The notes below the pieces were generated by a model. The model saw nothing but the letters and a program-made list of their open reading frames with translations, had not been told where the DNA came from and ran no database searches. DNA of 64,000 nt, taken from Humibacillus xanthopallidus (GTDB lineage: Bacteria; Actinomycetota; Actinomycetes; Actinomycetales; Dermatophilaceae). The stretch is taken from contig NZ_VFQF01000001.1 of assembly GCF_006717145.1 (NCBI RefSeq), forward strand, positions 248,001-312,000. The letters run 5' to 3'. Shown here in pieces: positions 34,182 through 43,033 of the stretch (position 1 is the stretch's first letter; each line of letters opens with the position of its first letter). The translations under genes and the position numbers were made by a program.

Positions 34182-35386
34182 CTGCCGACGCCGGGCCCGC
34201 ACTGCGCATCGACGTCGTCTCGATCTTCCCCGACTACCTCTCGGCGCTCGACCTGTCGCTCATCGGCAAGGCCCGCGAGGACGGCCTGCTCGACGTGCGC
34301 GTGCACGACCTGAGGGACTTCACCCACGACCGGCACCGCACCGTCGACGACACTCCCTACGGCGGCGGCGCCGGCATGGTGATGAAGCCGCAGCCGTGGG
34401 CAGAGGCACTCGATCACGTTGTCGCACAGGGCGGTTCGAGCGCACCTTCGGGTCGCCCCCACCTCGTCGTGCCGGGGCCAGGCGGTGCGCCCTTCACGCA
34501 GGCCGTGGCGCGCGAGCTCTCGCAGGAGGGGTGGCTCGCCTTCGCCTGCGGCCGCTACGAAGGCATCGACGAACGCGTCTACGAGCACGCACGCGAGACC
34601 CTCGGGCTCGAGGTCTCGGTCGTCAGCCTCGGCGACTACGTCCTCAACGGCGGTGAGGTGGCGGTGCTGGCGATGGTCGAGGCGATCGGTCGCCTCGTGC
34701 CCGGCGTCATCGGCAACGCGGAGTCGCTCGTCGAGGAGTCGCACGAGGACGGGTTGCTCGAGTACCCCCTCTACACCAAGCCCCGCGAGTGGAACGGCCG
34801 CGAGGTGCCGCCGATCCTCCTGTCCGGCAACCATGCCGCGATCGCCGCCTGGCGCCACGGGCAGAGGCTCGCCCGCACGGCCGCACGCCGGCCCGACCTG
34901 CTGCACCCCTCGCACGGAGACAGCGAGGTCGAGATCGCCGCTGCCACGCCGGGTGACGTCCCCGAGCTCAACGTGCTCTTCAAGGCCTGCTGGGTTCAGG
35001 AGGCGCTGGTCAACGACACGCTCGACATCCCCGCCCTGCGCGAGTCCCTCGCCGACGTGCGGGCGAGCCTCGACTCGACGCAGACCTGGGTCGCCCGCAA
35101 GGCGGGCCGTCTCGTGGGTGCGGTGCGCACCTCGAGGCAGGAGGACGACTGGTTCATCGGCCGCCTCTGCGTCGTGCCGGACCTCCGGGGGCAGGGACTC
35201 GGCCGGCGCCTGCTCGAGCACGCCGAGGCGACCGCACCGGACGGCATACGCACGATGTCGCTCGACACGGGCGCTCGCAGCGCCGACAACCTGCGGATGT
35301 ACAGGAAGGCCGGCTACCGCCCTGCACCCGAGACGGGCGACGCGCCCGCGGGGGCGGTGCGCCTCACCAAGCGTCGTCGTCGCTAG
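34178..35386 (+). CDS. trmD: tRNA (guanine(37)-N(1))-methyltransferase TrmD fused to a GNAT acetyltransferase
   Basis: 402 residues, far longer than the usual 240-270. Residues ~8-245 are a complete Trm[33 protein letters not shown], the SAM-binding knot [10 protein letters not shown] and [11 protein letters not shown], and [13 protein letters not shown]. From about residue 249 a GNAT domain follows ([32 protein letters not shown], and motif [22 protein letters not shown] at ~330-350), ending in a basic tail. There is no stop or frameshift between them, so one polypeptide is expected. TrmD makes m1G37 in tRNA; the acetyl acceptor is unknown. The GTG start overlaps the rimM stop. Confidence 0.92.
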   Translation: MTADAGPALRIDVVSIFPDYLSALDLSLIGKAREDGLLDVRVHDLRDFTHDRHRTVDDTPYGGGAGMVMKPQPWAEALDHVVAQGGSSAPSGRPHLVVPGPGGAPFTQAVARELSQEGWLAFACGRYEGIDERVYEHARETLGLEVSVVSLGDYVLNGGEVAVLAMVEAIGRLVPGVIGNAESLVEESHEDGLLEYPLYTKPREWNGREVPPILLSGNHAAIAAWRHGQRLARTAARRPDLLHPSHGDSEVEIAAATPGDVPELNVLFKACWVQEALVNDTLDIPALRESLADVRASLDSTQTWVARKAGRLVGAVRTSRQEDDWFIGRLCVVPDLRGQGLGRRLLEHAEATAPDGIRTMSLDTGARSADNLRMYRKAGYRPAPETGDAPAGAVRLTKRRRR

Positions 35387-35395
35387 GCGCCGTGG

Positions 35396-36154
35396 TCAGG
35401 AGACGAGCGAGACGCGCAGGTCGGGCGCGAGCATGAGCCGCCGACGGATGAGCGCGGCCTCGACGCCCGCGGTGATCGCCTGGGTCGCCATGATCGCGAA
35501 GAGCACGAGCACCTGGGCCGTCGCCGCCTGCACCGCGCTGCCGCCACCCAGCATGACGCCGATGAAGGCGCCGGGCAGCGTGACGATGCCCGAGGTGCGC
35601 ACCTGGTCGAGGCTCGGCACGATCCCCTCCGGCACCCGGCGCGCGATGACCTCGTCGATGGCCTGAGGTGCGGTGAGGCCGAGCGAGAGGCACGCCTCGT
35701 ACTGCCCGTGCTCCTCGCGCAGGGCCGCGAACGTGCGACGCCCGACGAGCGTGTGAACCGTCATCGTGTTGCCGATGACGATGCCGGCCACGGGGATGAG
35801 CGCGACCCCGACGAAGGGCACGGCGCCGCTGAGGAGCAGGATCGCGACGACGGGCACGACGCCGCAGGCCATCGACGCCGCTGCCCAGTGCCACGAGCGC
35901 GGCGCACCCACCCGCCTGGCCGTCGTCACCGCGGCGGTGGTGAACATGACGCAGACAGCCAGCAGCGAGAGCCAGATCGAGCGCACGACGGCGGTGATGA
36001 CGAGCGCGACGATCCCGAGCTGGACGATGGCGCGAGCGCCCGCGACGACGGCCTCCCGGTCGAGATCGATGCGCCCGAGCCGGTTGGCCACGACGGTGAC
36101 GGCGAGCAGCACGACGAGGGCGATGGCCACGGGCCAGCCGGGAGAGATGTCCAC
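35396..36154 (-). CDS. FetB-like (UPF0014) ABC transporter permease
   Basis: 252 residues with about 7 membrane helices. Family segments: [15 protein letters not shown] (~37-51), [16 protein letters not shown] (~116-131), [10 protein letters not shown] and [19 protein letters not shown]. In E. coli FetB pairs with ATPase FetA and exports iron; no ATPase gene is adjacent here. The GTG at 36154 is chosen because TACGGT ends 6 nt upstream. The gene runs against its neighbours and lies between trmD and rplS, which are adjacent in most relatives. Confidence 0.85.
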   Translation of the reverse strand: MDISPGWPVAIALVVLLAVTVVANRLGRIDLDREAVVAGARAIVQLGIVALVITAVVRSIWLSLLAVCVMFTTAAVTTARRVGAPRSWHWAAASMACGVVPVVAILLLSGAVPFVGVALIPVAGIVIGNTMTVHTLVGRRTFAALREEHGQYEACLSLGLTAPQAIDEVIARRVPEGIVPSLDQVRTSGIVTLPGAFIGVMLGGGSAVQAATAQVLVLFAIMATQAITAGVEAALIRRRLMLAPDLRVSLVS

Positions 36155-36166
36155 GGCGCCACCGTA
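36154..36166 (-). promoter_or_regulatory. -10 box of a leaderless FetB-like permease transcript
   Basis: On the minus strand TACGGT (complement of 36161-36166) ends 6 nt before the GTG at 36154. Confidence 0.5.
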
Positions 36167-36231
36167 GGCTCGCCATGACGCCGCGGGCACTCAGGGTCGC
36201 GCGCTCGCCGATTTCAGGTATGCCGTGTGGC

Positions 36232-36405
36232 TCTGGCAGACTTGACCACTGCGTCCGGCACGACGGCCCCTGCCACAGGGGGAGTCGGGTCCCCAGCACG
36301 CCCCCCGGGTCGACGACCTCGGGTGCGGGAGACCCACGCGGCCCGACGGACGCACACACGAACATCGTGCCGGGTGACCTGTGGCGCCCAGGAAAGTGGA
36401 CCATC
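36232..36405 (+). promoter_or_regulatory. rplS promoter and leader
   Basis: TCTGGCAGACT (36232-36242) contains the -10 box CAGACT and matches the rpsP promoter motif at 10 of 11 positions. A leader of about 155 nt follows with a CCCCTG-CCA-CAGGGG hairpin (36267-36281), and AGGAAAG precedes the start. A feedback role for L19 is possible but not shown. Confidence 0.45.
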
Positions 36406-36798
36406 ATGCAGAAGTTCGACGCACTCGACAAGGCGTCGCTCCGCGACGACATCCCCGCGTTCCGCGCGGGTGACACGCTCAAGGTGCACGTCAAGGTCGT
36501 CGAGGGCACGCGCTCGCGTGTCCAGGTCTTCCAGGGCGTCGTCATCCGTCGCCACGGCGGCGGCATCGGCGAGACGTTCACCGTCCGCAAGATCTCGTTC
36601 GGCGTCGGTGTCGAGCGCACCTTCCCCCTGCACACGCCGATCATCGACCACATCGAGGTCGTCACGCGTGGTGACGTGCGCCGCGCCAAGCTCTACTACC
36701 TGCGTGGTCTGCGCGGCAAGGCTGCCAAGATCCGCGAGAAGCGCGACAACGTCCCGGCCAAGGCCGGCGCGGCCAAGACGACGGCCAAGAAGGCCTGA
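36406..36798 (+). CDS. rplS: 50S ribosomal protein L19
   Basis: 130 residues. [23 protein letters not shown] and [16 protein letters not shown]...[21 protein letters not shown] are the L19 core, with [18 protein letters not shown] near the end and a short Lys/Ala tail. L19 sits at the interface of the 30S and 50S subunits. The upstream frame carries no homology. It is separated from trmD by the opposing permease and has its own promoter. Confidence 0.97.
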   Translation: MQKFDALDKASLRDDIPAFRAGDTLKVHVKVVEGTRSRVQVFQGVVIRRHGGGIGETFTVRKISFGVGVERTFPLHTPIIDHIEVVTRGDVRRAKLYYLRGLRGKAAKIREKRDNVPAKAGAAKTTAKKA

Positions 36799-36868
36799 CG
36801 ACGTCTGCTGACGCAGGCGTCCGGATGACCTCGCAGGGCGCGGTGGACCTCCTTCGGGTCGGGCCGGC

Positions 36869-37588
36869 ATGAGTGCCGACACGACCCCCGAGCAGGGGTC
36901 CTCCGCGCCTTCGCGCACCAGCCCGCCGACCGGCATACGGCGGCACCGCTGGCTGCTCGGCCCAGCGACGCTGCTGCTGCTCGTCATCCTCGTGCGCACG
37001 TTCCTCGTGACGCCGTTCGGCATCCCCAGCGGGTCGATGCAGGACACCCTGCTCATCGGTGACCGGATCCTCGTGAGCCGGCTGACGGCGCCCGCGGACC
37101 TCCAACGGGGCGACGTCGTCGTCTTCGACGCGTCGCAGGGCTTCAACCTGCGCGTGCCCGAGCGGGGTCTCTTCCAGACGTTCGTCGAGGCTGCCCAGAG
37201 CATCTTCGGCAAGGGTCAGCCGACCGACTACATCAAGCGCGTCATCGGCCTGCCCGGCGACCACGTGAAGTGCTGCGCGCCGGACGGCCGCCTCGAGATC
37301 AACGGGGTCGCCGTCGACGAGCCCTACATCGCCCCCGGCGCGGTGCCGAGCACGATGACCTTCGACGTGACGGTGCCGCCCGACCGTTTCTGGGTGATGG
37401 GCGACAACCGCGGTGCCTCTGCGGACTCGCGCGCGCACCTCGGCGACCCGGGTGGCGGCATGGTCCCCGGGGAGGACATCATCGGCAAGGTGTGGGTGCG
37501 ATACTGGCCGCTCGGTCGGCTCGGATACGTCGACCAGGGCCAGCTGGCATCCGTGCCAGCCGCCCCCGTCCCACGAAATGGTGAGTGA
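36869..37588 (+). CDS. lepB: Signal peptidase I (first of two)
   Basis: 239 residues. A polar N-terminus, a single membrane helix (LLGPATLLLLVILVRTFLV, ~30-48), then the catalytic Ser in IPSGSM (~54-56), the Lys in [11 protein letters not shown] (~117) and box E GDNRGASADSR. The enzyme cleaves signal peptides outside the membrane using a Ser-Lys dyad. CCAP in box D brings a Cys pair absent from the second copy. The next gene starts at its stop, so the two peptidases are cotranscribed. Confidence 0.94.
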   Translation: MSADTTPEQGSSAPSRTSPPTGIRRHRWLLGPATLLLLVILVRTFLVTPFGIPSGSMQDTLLIGDRILVSRLTAPADLQRGDVVVFDASQGFNLRVPERGLFQTFVEAAQSIFGKGQPTDYIKRVIGLPGDHVKCCAPDGRLEINGVAVDEPYIAPGAVPSTMTFDVTVPPDRFWVMGDNRGASADSRAHLGDPGGGMVPGEDIIGKVWVRYWPLGRLGYVDQGQLASVPAAPVPRNGE

Positions 37589-38487
37589 TGTCGCAGCAGA
37601 CCGGACGCCCCGAGGACCCGACGCGCGGGCGCGGCACTGACGACCTCCAGCGTCGTCGTGGGCGCGCTGACGACGACTACGACGACGACTTCGACGACGA
37701 CCTCGAGGACGACGAGGACCGCCCCCGCGGCTTCGGCGCTACCGTTCTCGCCGGCATCAAGGAGCTCGTCATCGTCATCGTGCTCGCGATGGCCCTGTCG
37801 TTCGTCGTCAAGACGTGGCTCTTCCAGGCCTTCTACATCCCGTCGGGCTCGATGGAGAACACCCTCGTGCGCGACGACCGGGTCATTGTCAGCAAGCTGA
37901 CGCCCGGCCCCTTCGACCTGCGGCGCGGCGACGTCGTCGTCTTCGAGGACCCGGGCACGCCGCAGCCGTGGCTGGCCGGGCTCGACAGCGGGGCGAGCAC
38001 CGTTGGTGGCCCCTTCCACGAGGCGCTCGTCTTCGTCGGGCTGCTCCCGGAGGACTCCGAGAACCACCTCATCAAGCGCGTCATCGGGCTGCCCGGCGAC
38101 CACGTGCAGTCCGACGGCGGTACCGGGCCGATCCTCGTCAACGGCGTCGCGATCACCGAGCCCTACGTCAAGCCGGGTGACGCGCCGAGCGAGGGCAAGA
38201 AGTTCGACATCACCGTGCCGGCCGGGCACGTCTGGGTCATGGGCGACCACCGCTCCGACTCCTCCGACAGCCGCTTCCACGACGACGGCACCGGCGCCAC
38301 CGGCTCGGTCCCGATCGACAAGCTCGTCGGGCGAGCCCTCTTCATCGTCTGGCCCATCGACCACGTGACGTGGCTCGGGGTGCCGGAGCGCACCTTCGCG
38401 CAGGTCCCCGCCCCGGCGAGCACCCCGGCCGTCAAGCCGTCGGGCACGAAGACGACGCCGGCCGCGACGAAGGCCCCTGCGAGCTGA
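37588..38487 (+). CDS. lepB: Signal peptidase I (second of two)
   Basis: 299 residues. The cytoplasmic N-terminus is very acidic (a run of Asp/Glu at ~22-45), followed by one membrane helix ([20 protein letters not shown]), the catalytic [17 protein letters not shown] with the Lys, and [11 protein letters not shown]. The C-terminus ends in a Pro/Ala/Thr/Lys-rich tail of ~30 residues. All catalytic motifs are intact in both copies. GTG at 37585 or ATG at 37588 may be used; both overlap the previous stop. Confidence 0.93.
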   Translation: MSQQTGRPEDPTRGRGTDDLQRRRGRADDDYDDDFDDDLEDDEDRPRGFGATVLAGIKELVIVIVLAMALSFVVKTWLFQAFYIPSGSMENTLVRDDRVIVSKLTPGPFDLRRGDVVVFEDPGTPQPWLAGLDSGASTVGGPFHEALVFVGLLPEDSENHLIKRVIGLPGDHVQSDGGTGPILVNGVAITEPYVKPGDAPSEGKKFDITVPAGHVWVMGDHRSDSSDSRFHDDGTGATGSVPIDKLVGRALFIVWPIDHVTWLGVPERTFAQVPAPASTPAVKPSGTKTTPAATKAPAS

Positions 38488-38495
38488 CGGTCCCG

Positions 38496-39269
38496 ATGGT
38501 CGCGCGTCCAACCCCTTCCAAGAAGCCCTCGCTGCGGGTCGAGCGCGCCCTGCAGCGTTCGGGCCACCGCCTCCTCGCCGGCATGGACGAGGTCGGCCGC
38601 GGCGCCCTCGCGGGCCCCGTGAGCGTCGGCGTCGTCGTCATCGACGAGACGGTGCGCTCGGCCCCCGTGGGGGTCAAGGACTCCAAGCTGCTCACCGAGC
38701 GGGCCCGCAAAGGCCTCGTGCCACGCATCCAGCGCTGGGCCGTCGCATATGCCGTCGGGCACGCCGGTCCCGACGAGATCGACGCCATCGGCATCATGGC
38801 CGCGCTTCGCCTCGCGGGCACCCGAGCGCTCGACTCGCTCGGGGTGGTGCCCGACCTCGTCATCCTCGACGGCAACCACGACTGGCTCACCGCACCGGGC
38901 GAGGTGGGGCTGCTCGCCTTCTCCGGCGACGCGGCCGGCCCGTCGACGCCTCCGGTGACGACGATGATCAAGGCCGACATGAAGTGCTCGTCGGTCGCCG
39001 CGGCCAGCGTGCTCGCGAAGGTCGAGCGCGACGACCTCATGGTGGGGCTCGCGGCCGACCACCCGGCATACGGCTGGGCCCTCAACAAGGGGTATGCCGC
39101 GCCGGAGCACATGGACGCCATCACCCGCCTCGGGCCGTGCGAGCTGCACCGGCGGTCGTGGCGTCTGCCCGGCGTGCACGAGCCGGGTCTCGATGGGGTG
39201 TTGAATGGGATGACGGACCTGCCGGTGCCCGCCTCCGTGCCCGAGCAGACAGCGACGACGGTCAGGTGA
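38496..39269 (+). CDS. rnhB: Ribonuclease HII
   Basis: 257 residues. Catalytic motifs: [16 protein letters not shown] (~27-42) with the Asp-Glu pair, KDSKLL, LDGNHD (Asp), and [18 protein letters not shown] (~156-173). It cuts RNA in RNA-DNA hybrids and at single ribonucleotides. The order rplS-lepB-rnhB-DUF2469 is typical of actinobacteria. Octamer copies at 39064 and 39092 are read in two different frames (GCA TAC and TAT GCC) within the same gene, 28 bases apart. Confidence 0.95.
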   Translation: MVARPTPSKKPSLRVERALQRSGHRLLAGMDEVGRGALAGPVSVGVVVIDETVRSAPVGVKDSKLLTERARKGLVPRIQRWAVAYAVGHAGPDEIDAIGIMAALRLAGTRALDSLGVVPDLVILDGNHDWLTAPGEVGLLAFSGDAAGPSTPPVTTMIKADMKCSSVAAASVLAKVERDDLMVGLAADHPAYGWALNKGYAAPEHMDAITRLGPCELHRRSWRLPGVHEPGLDGVLNGMTDLPVPASVPEQTATTVR

Positions 39270-39276
39270 GCCAGCG

Positions 39277-39597
39277 GTGAGTTCGGAAGACCTCGAGAAG
39301 TACGAGACCGAGATGGAGCTGCAGCTCTACAAGGAGTATCGCGACGTCGTCGGCCTCTTCACCCACGTCGTCGAGACCGAGCGGCGCTTCTACCTCGCCA
39401 ACTCCGTCGACGTGAAGGTGCGCACCGACGGCGGCGAGGTCTTCTTCGACGTGACGATGGCCGACGCCTGGGTGTGGGACATCTACCGCCCGGCGCGCTT
39501 CGTCAAGAACGTGAGGGTCGTGACGTTCAAGGACGTCAACGTCGAGGAGCTGCCCAAGCCCGACATCAAGCTCCCGGAGTCCGGCGACTTCTCCTGA
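39277..39597 (+). CDS. DUF2469 family protein
   Basis: 106 residues starting MSSEDLEKYETEMELQLYKEYRDVVGLF. This acidic, highly conserved small protein follows rnhB in most actinobacteria; its function is unknown. The GTG start is 7 bases after rnhB, so they are likely cotranscribed. Confidence 0.92.
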   Translation: MSSEDLEKYETEMELQLYKEYRDVVGLFTHVVETERRFYLANSVDVKVRTDGGEVFFDVTMADAWVWDIYRPARFVKNVRVVTFKDVNVEELPKPDIKLPESGDFS

Positions 39598-39698
39598 CGG
39601 CCCGTCTGTTGTCCACACCTCCCCCCGCGGCCGTCGCCGCAGGGGTATGCCGTCCACAGCCGTAAGGTGGGTCTCGCGCCGTCACGCGTGGGGCACCG

Positions 39699-40184
39699 AT
39701 GGTGGGACGCATGGACCTCACGACCCCCGTTCTCCCCGGTGGCGCACCCCTCTCCGACTCGTGCTCCGGCTCGGGCTCTCGCTCACGGTCGAGCCCTGGG
39801 AGGAGAAAGGGCGCGCGCTCGTCGCCGCCCGCCACGCGCGCCCTCGGTGACTACGGCGAGCGGCTGGCTGCGCGCTACCTCCTCGAGCAGGGTGTGGAGA
39901 TCCTCGACCGCAACTGGCGGTGCGTGCGCGGGGAGCTCGACATCGTCGCGAGAGAGGGCGCCGACCTGGTCATCTGCGAGGTGAAGACGCGCAGCGGCGA
40001 GGGCTTCGGCGCGCCCTACGAGGCCGTGACGTGGCGCAAGCAGCGCCGGCTGCGCCAGCTCGGGGGGCTCTGGCGGGACGAGCATCCGGAGAAGTGCGCG
40101 GGTCCGCTGCGCATCGACGTCATCTCGATCCTGTGCCTGCCGGGTCGGCCGGCGCGGCTCGAGCACCTGAGGGGAGTGTGCTGA
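39699..40184 (+). CDS. YraN family protein (UPF0102)
   Basis: 161 residues if the first ATG is used; ATG at 39711 is equally possible. The conserved core starts near residue 48 (ALGDYGERLAARYLLEQGVEILDRNWRC) and has the nuclease-like GELDIVAREGADLVICEVKTR with its E-x-K element. The first ~45 residues are Ser/Arg/Pro-rich low complexity and absent from most family members, so the true start could lie further in. The role is unknown; the gene is coupled to comM by a TGATG overlap, suggesting DNA processing. Confidence 0.82.
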   Translation: MVGRMDLTTPVLPGGAPLSDSCSGSGSRSRSSPGRRKGARSSPPATRALGDYGERLAARYLLEQGVEILDRNWRCVRGELDIVAREGADLVICEVKTRSGEGFGAPYEAVTWRKQRRLRQLGGLWRDEHPEKCAGPLRIDVISILCLPGRPARLEHLRGVC

Positions 40185-41743
40185 TGGGCTTCGGGCACAC
40201 GCGGTCCGTCGCCCTGCGCGGGGTCAACGGCTTCGTCGTCGACGTCGAGGCACACGTGGCGCCGGGCCTGCCGGGCTTCGCGATCAGCGGGCTGGGCGAC
40301 TCGGCCGTCAAGCAGTCCTCCGACCGCATCAAGGCCGTGTCCGCACTGATCGAGGGGCTGCCGGTCAGCCAGCGGCGAGTCACCGTCAACCTCTCACCGG
40401 CAGGGGAGCGCAAGATCGGGACCGGCTTCGACCTCGCCATCCTCATCGCCGTGGCCGCTGCGATGGGCGTGGTCGAGGACCGCGTCGTCGCCGACGTCGT
40501 CCACATCGGCGAGATCGGCCTCGACGGCACGGTCCGCTCGGTGCCGGGCGTGCTGCCGCTCGTGCGCGCCGCCAGCCTCACCGGCGTTCGGCACGTCGTC
40601 GTGCCGGTCGCGAACGCGGCCGAGGCGAGGCTCGTCCGGGGGGTCAGGGTGCATCCGGTCTCCGAGGTCGCCGAGCTCATCCGTCGCTATGACGCGCTCC
40701 GGCGCGGCCGAGCCGTGGAGGAGGTGAGCGTGCCTCCGGGCCCACCGCCGGCAGTGGGAGCGGCCAAGGACCTCTCCGAGGTCGTCGGCCAGGCGGATGC
40801 GAAGCTCGCCCTCGAGATCGCGGCCGCAGGCGGGCACCACCTCATGCTCGCGGGGCCACCCGGGGCCGGCAAGACGATGCTCGCCGAGCGACTGCCGGGC
40901 ATCCTGCCCGGCCTCGACAACGAGGAGTCGATGGAGGTGACGGCCATCCACTCGGTGCTCGGTGCGCTCGGGTCATCGATGGGCGGCGGTCAGCTCATCA
41001 CCCGACCCCCGTTCGTCGCGCCGCACCACGGAGCGTCGCAGGCAGCCATCGTAGGTGGGGGCAGCGGGCACATCCGGCCCGGGGCGATCACGCAGGCGCA
41101 CCGCGGGGTGATGTTCATGGACGAGGCTCCGGAGTTCTCGAAGGCGGTATTGCAGTCGCTGCGCACGCCCCTCGAGACCGGGTCCGTGACGATCGCCCGG
41201 GCCCTGGAGACGGTGACCCTGCCGGCCCGCTTCCAGCTCGTCATGGCGGCCAACCCCTGCCCGTGCGGCCACGGCTGGGGCAAGGGCCTCGACTGCACGT
41301 GCACGCCGATGATGCGTCGCGCCTACTTCGGGCGGTTGAGCGGTCCCTTGCTCGACCGTGTCGACCTCCAGGTCCATGTGCAGCCGCCGGGGCTGTCGCT
41401 CGCCGGCCGGTCGCCGGGGGAGTCGAGCGCGGCGGTGGCGGCGCGTGTCACCGGGGCACGGATGGCGCAGGCCAAGCGCTGGGGCCCGGTGCTCGACGCC
41501 CGTAGCCCCGTCAACGCTGACGTGCCCGGCTCCGTGCTGCGGGCCGCGCCCTGGCGGTTGCCCCCCGACGCCACGGCGACACTCGACCGCGCCCTCGAGA
41601 GGGGGTCGCTCAGCCTGAGAGGCTACGACCGGTCGCTTCGAGTCGCGTGGACCGTCGCCGACCTCGTGAGGCTCGAACGCCCCGAGCGCGAGCAGGTCGA
41701 CCTCGCCCTCTCGCTGCGCCACCGGCAGGGGGTGGCGGCGTGA
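40184..41743 (+). CDS. comM: YifB/ComM family Mg-chelatase-like AAA+ protein
   Basis: 519 residues. The N-terminal Lon-like fold (GVNGFVVDVEAHVAPGLPGFAISGL), Walker A GPPGAGKTML (~225-234), the MDEAPEFSKAVLQSLR Walker B/sensor region, ANPCPCG with a Cys cluster (CGHGWGKGLDCTC), and a C-terminal domain. In naturally competent proteobacteria ComM is a hexameric branch-migration helicase that helps integrate incoming DNA. The gene overlaps yraN and dprA at its ends. Confidence 0.92.
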   Translation: MGFGHTRSVALRGVNGFVVDVEAHVAPGLPGFAISGLGDSAVKQSSDRIKAVSALIEGLPVSQRRVTVNLSPAGERKIGTGFDLAILIAVAAAMGVVEDRVVADVVHIGEIGLDGTVRSVPGVLPLVRAASLTGVRHVVVPVANAAEARLVRGVRVHPVSEVAELIRRYDALRRGRAVEEVSVPPGPPPAVGAAKDLSEVVGQADAKLALEIAAAGGHHLMLAGPPGAGKTMLAERLPGILPGLDNEESMEVTAIHSVLGALGSSMGGGQLITRPPFVAPHHGASQAAIVGGGSGHIRPGAITQAHRGVMFMDEAPEFSKAVLQSLRTPLETGSVTIARALETVTLPARFQLVMAANPCPCGHGWGKGLDCTCTPMMRRAYFGRLSGPLLDRVDLQVHVQPPGLSLAGRSPGESSAAVAARVTGARMAQAKRWGPVLDARSPVNADVPGSVLRAAPWRLPPDATATLDRALERGSLSLRGYDRSLRVAWTVADLVRLERPEREQVDLALSLRHRQGVAA

Positions 41744-42846
41744 GGGGCGACGACCGGTGGGCGCGGGTGGCGCTGTCCCGGCTGGCGGAGCCCTGCGACA
41801 AGGAGGTGCACGCCCTCGTGGAGTCCGTCGGTGCCGTGGAGACGGTGCACCGCATCCACGAGGGCGCGGGCAAGCTCTCGCGCTTCGCCGCGCGGGTGGC
41901 CACGCTCGACACCGAGCGCGACCTGGCCATCGCCGGCACCGTGGGTGCTCGGGTGGTCGTGCCCTCCGACGAGGAGTGGCCGCAGTCGCTGAACGGCATC
42001 GCGGTGCCGCCGTGGTGCCTGTGGGTGCGCGGGCCCCTCCATCTCGGCGAGACCGTCGAGCGCTCGGTCGCGGTCGTCGGGTCACGCACGGCCACCTCCT
42101 ACGGCGAGCAGATCGCCGCCGACCTCGCTGCCGGGCTGGCCACCCGGGGCTGGGCCGTCGTCTCCGGCGCCGCCTTCGGCATCGACGGCAGCGCCCACCG
42201 CGGGGCCCTCGCCGTCGACGGCCCCACGGTCGCGGTGCTCGCCGGCGGCGTGGAGCGGCCCTATCCGGTCGCCCACTCTGCGCTCATCAACCGCATCGCC
42301 GCGCAGGGGCTCGTCGTGTCCGAGGTGGCACCCGGCTCCGCCCCCATGCGGTCGCGCTTCCTCTCGCGCAACCGGCTCATCGCCGGCATGACCCGCGGCA
42401 CCGTGGTCGTCGAGGCCGACCTCAGGTCGGGCTCGCGCAACACCGTCGGGCACGCGACGGACGCCGGGCGTCCGGTCGGAGCGGTGCCCGGTCCGAGCAC
42501 GTCGATGGCCTCGGCGGGGTGCCACCAGGAGATCCGCGACGGGCGCGCGGTCCTCGTCACCTCGGTTGCGGAGATCATCGACCTCGTCGGAGAGATCGGC
42601 GCCGATGCCTGCGAGCCGCTCCACGGGCCCGTCCTGCCCGAGGACGGGCTGTCGCTCCTCGACGCGGCGGTGCTCGAGGCGGTGCCCTTCCGCGTCGGCA
42701 CAGATCTCGACCGGCTCGTCGTCGCGACGGCCCAGTCACCGCTCGGGGTCAGGTCGGCACTCGGGCGACTCGAGCGGGCCGGCCTCGTGGTCGAGTCCGA
42801 GGGGCGGTGGCGCAAGCGCGCCGCACGCGTCCAGCGCGCCGACTGA
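41740..42846 (+). CDS. dprA: DNA-processing protein DprA
   Basis: 368 residues. The Rossmann-fold core has VVGSRTATSYGEQIA (~110), VSGAAFGIDGSAHRGAL (~140), VLAGGVERPYP, and the SRFLSRNRLIAGM segment. The C-terminal ~70 residues form a winged helix (SLLDAVLEAVPF to RAGLVVESEGRW). DprA loads RecA on single-stranded DNA that enters during natural transformation. The GTG overlaps the comM stop. The protein is widespread also in bacteria not known to be competent. Confidence 0.94.
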   Translation: MRGDDRWARVALSRLAEPCDKEVHALVESVGAVETVHRIHEGAGKLSRFAARVATLDTERDLAIAGTVGARVVVPSDEEWPQSLNGIAVPPWCLWVRGPLHLGETVERSVAVVGSRTATSYGEQIAADLAAGLATRGWAVVSGAAFGIDGSAHRGALAVDGPTVAVLAGGVERPYPVAHSALINRIAAQGLVVSEVAPGSAPMRSRFLSRNRLIAGMTRGTVVVEADLRSGSRNTVGHATDAGRPVGAVPGPSTSMASAGCHQEIRDGRAVLVTSVAEIIDLVGEIGADACEPLHGPVLPEDGLSLLDAAVLEAVPFRVGTDLDRLVVATAQSPLGVRSALGRLERAGLVVESEGRWRKRAARVQRAD

Positions 42847-42853
42847 CCGCAAG

Positions 42854-42982
42854 GTCGAGTGCGCACTTCTCGACGGGCCGGTCTCGGCTGCCGCGCTCAT
42901 CCTTCGCATGCTCCCGCTAGAGGCGGCTGTCGGGAAGTGAGTACTCGACTGTGTCTGGGGTGTCGGGAGGTGGGCACTCGAC
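42854..42982. repeat. Three related 21-bp units upstream of xerC
   Basis: A unit at 42854-42874 (starts GTCGAGTGCG, ends CTTCTCGAC) is the inverse, with 4 mismatches, of the unit at 42929-42949. The unit at 42962-42982 is a direct copy of the latter with 3 transitions, starting 33 bases on. The inverted pair could form a hairpin. They occupy most of the gap between dprA and xerC; no gene is seen there. Confidence 0.7.
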
Positions 42983-43033
42983 TTCTGGGGCGTGGGGGTT
43001 GCCCTATGCGGGAAGGTTTGTCATGGTGCGGGA

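Noticed and set aside
34178-35386. A frameshift or missed stop between TrmD and GNAT
   Set aside because: The frame is continuous with good coding bias through the junction, and I see no separate start signal for the second domain.
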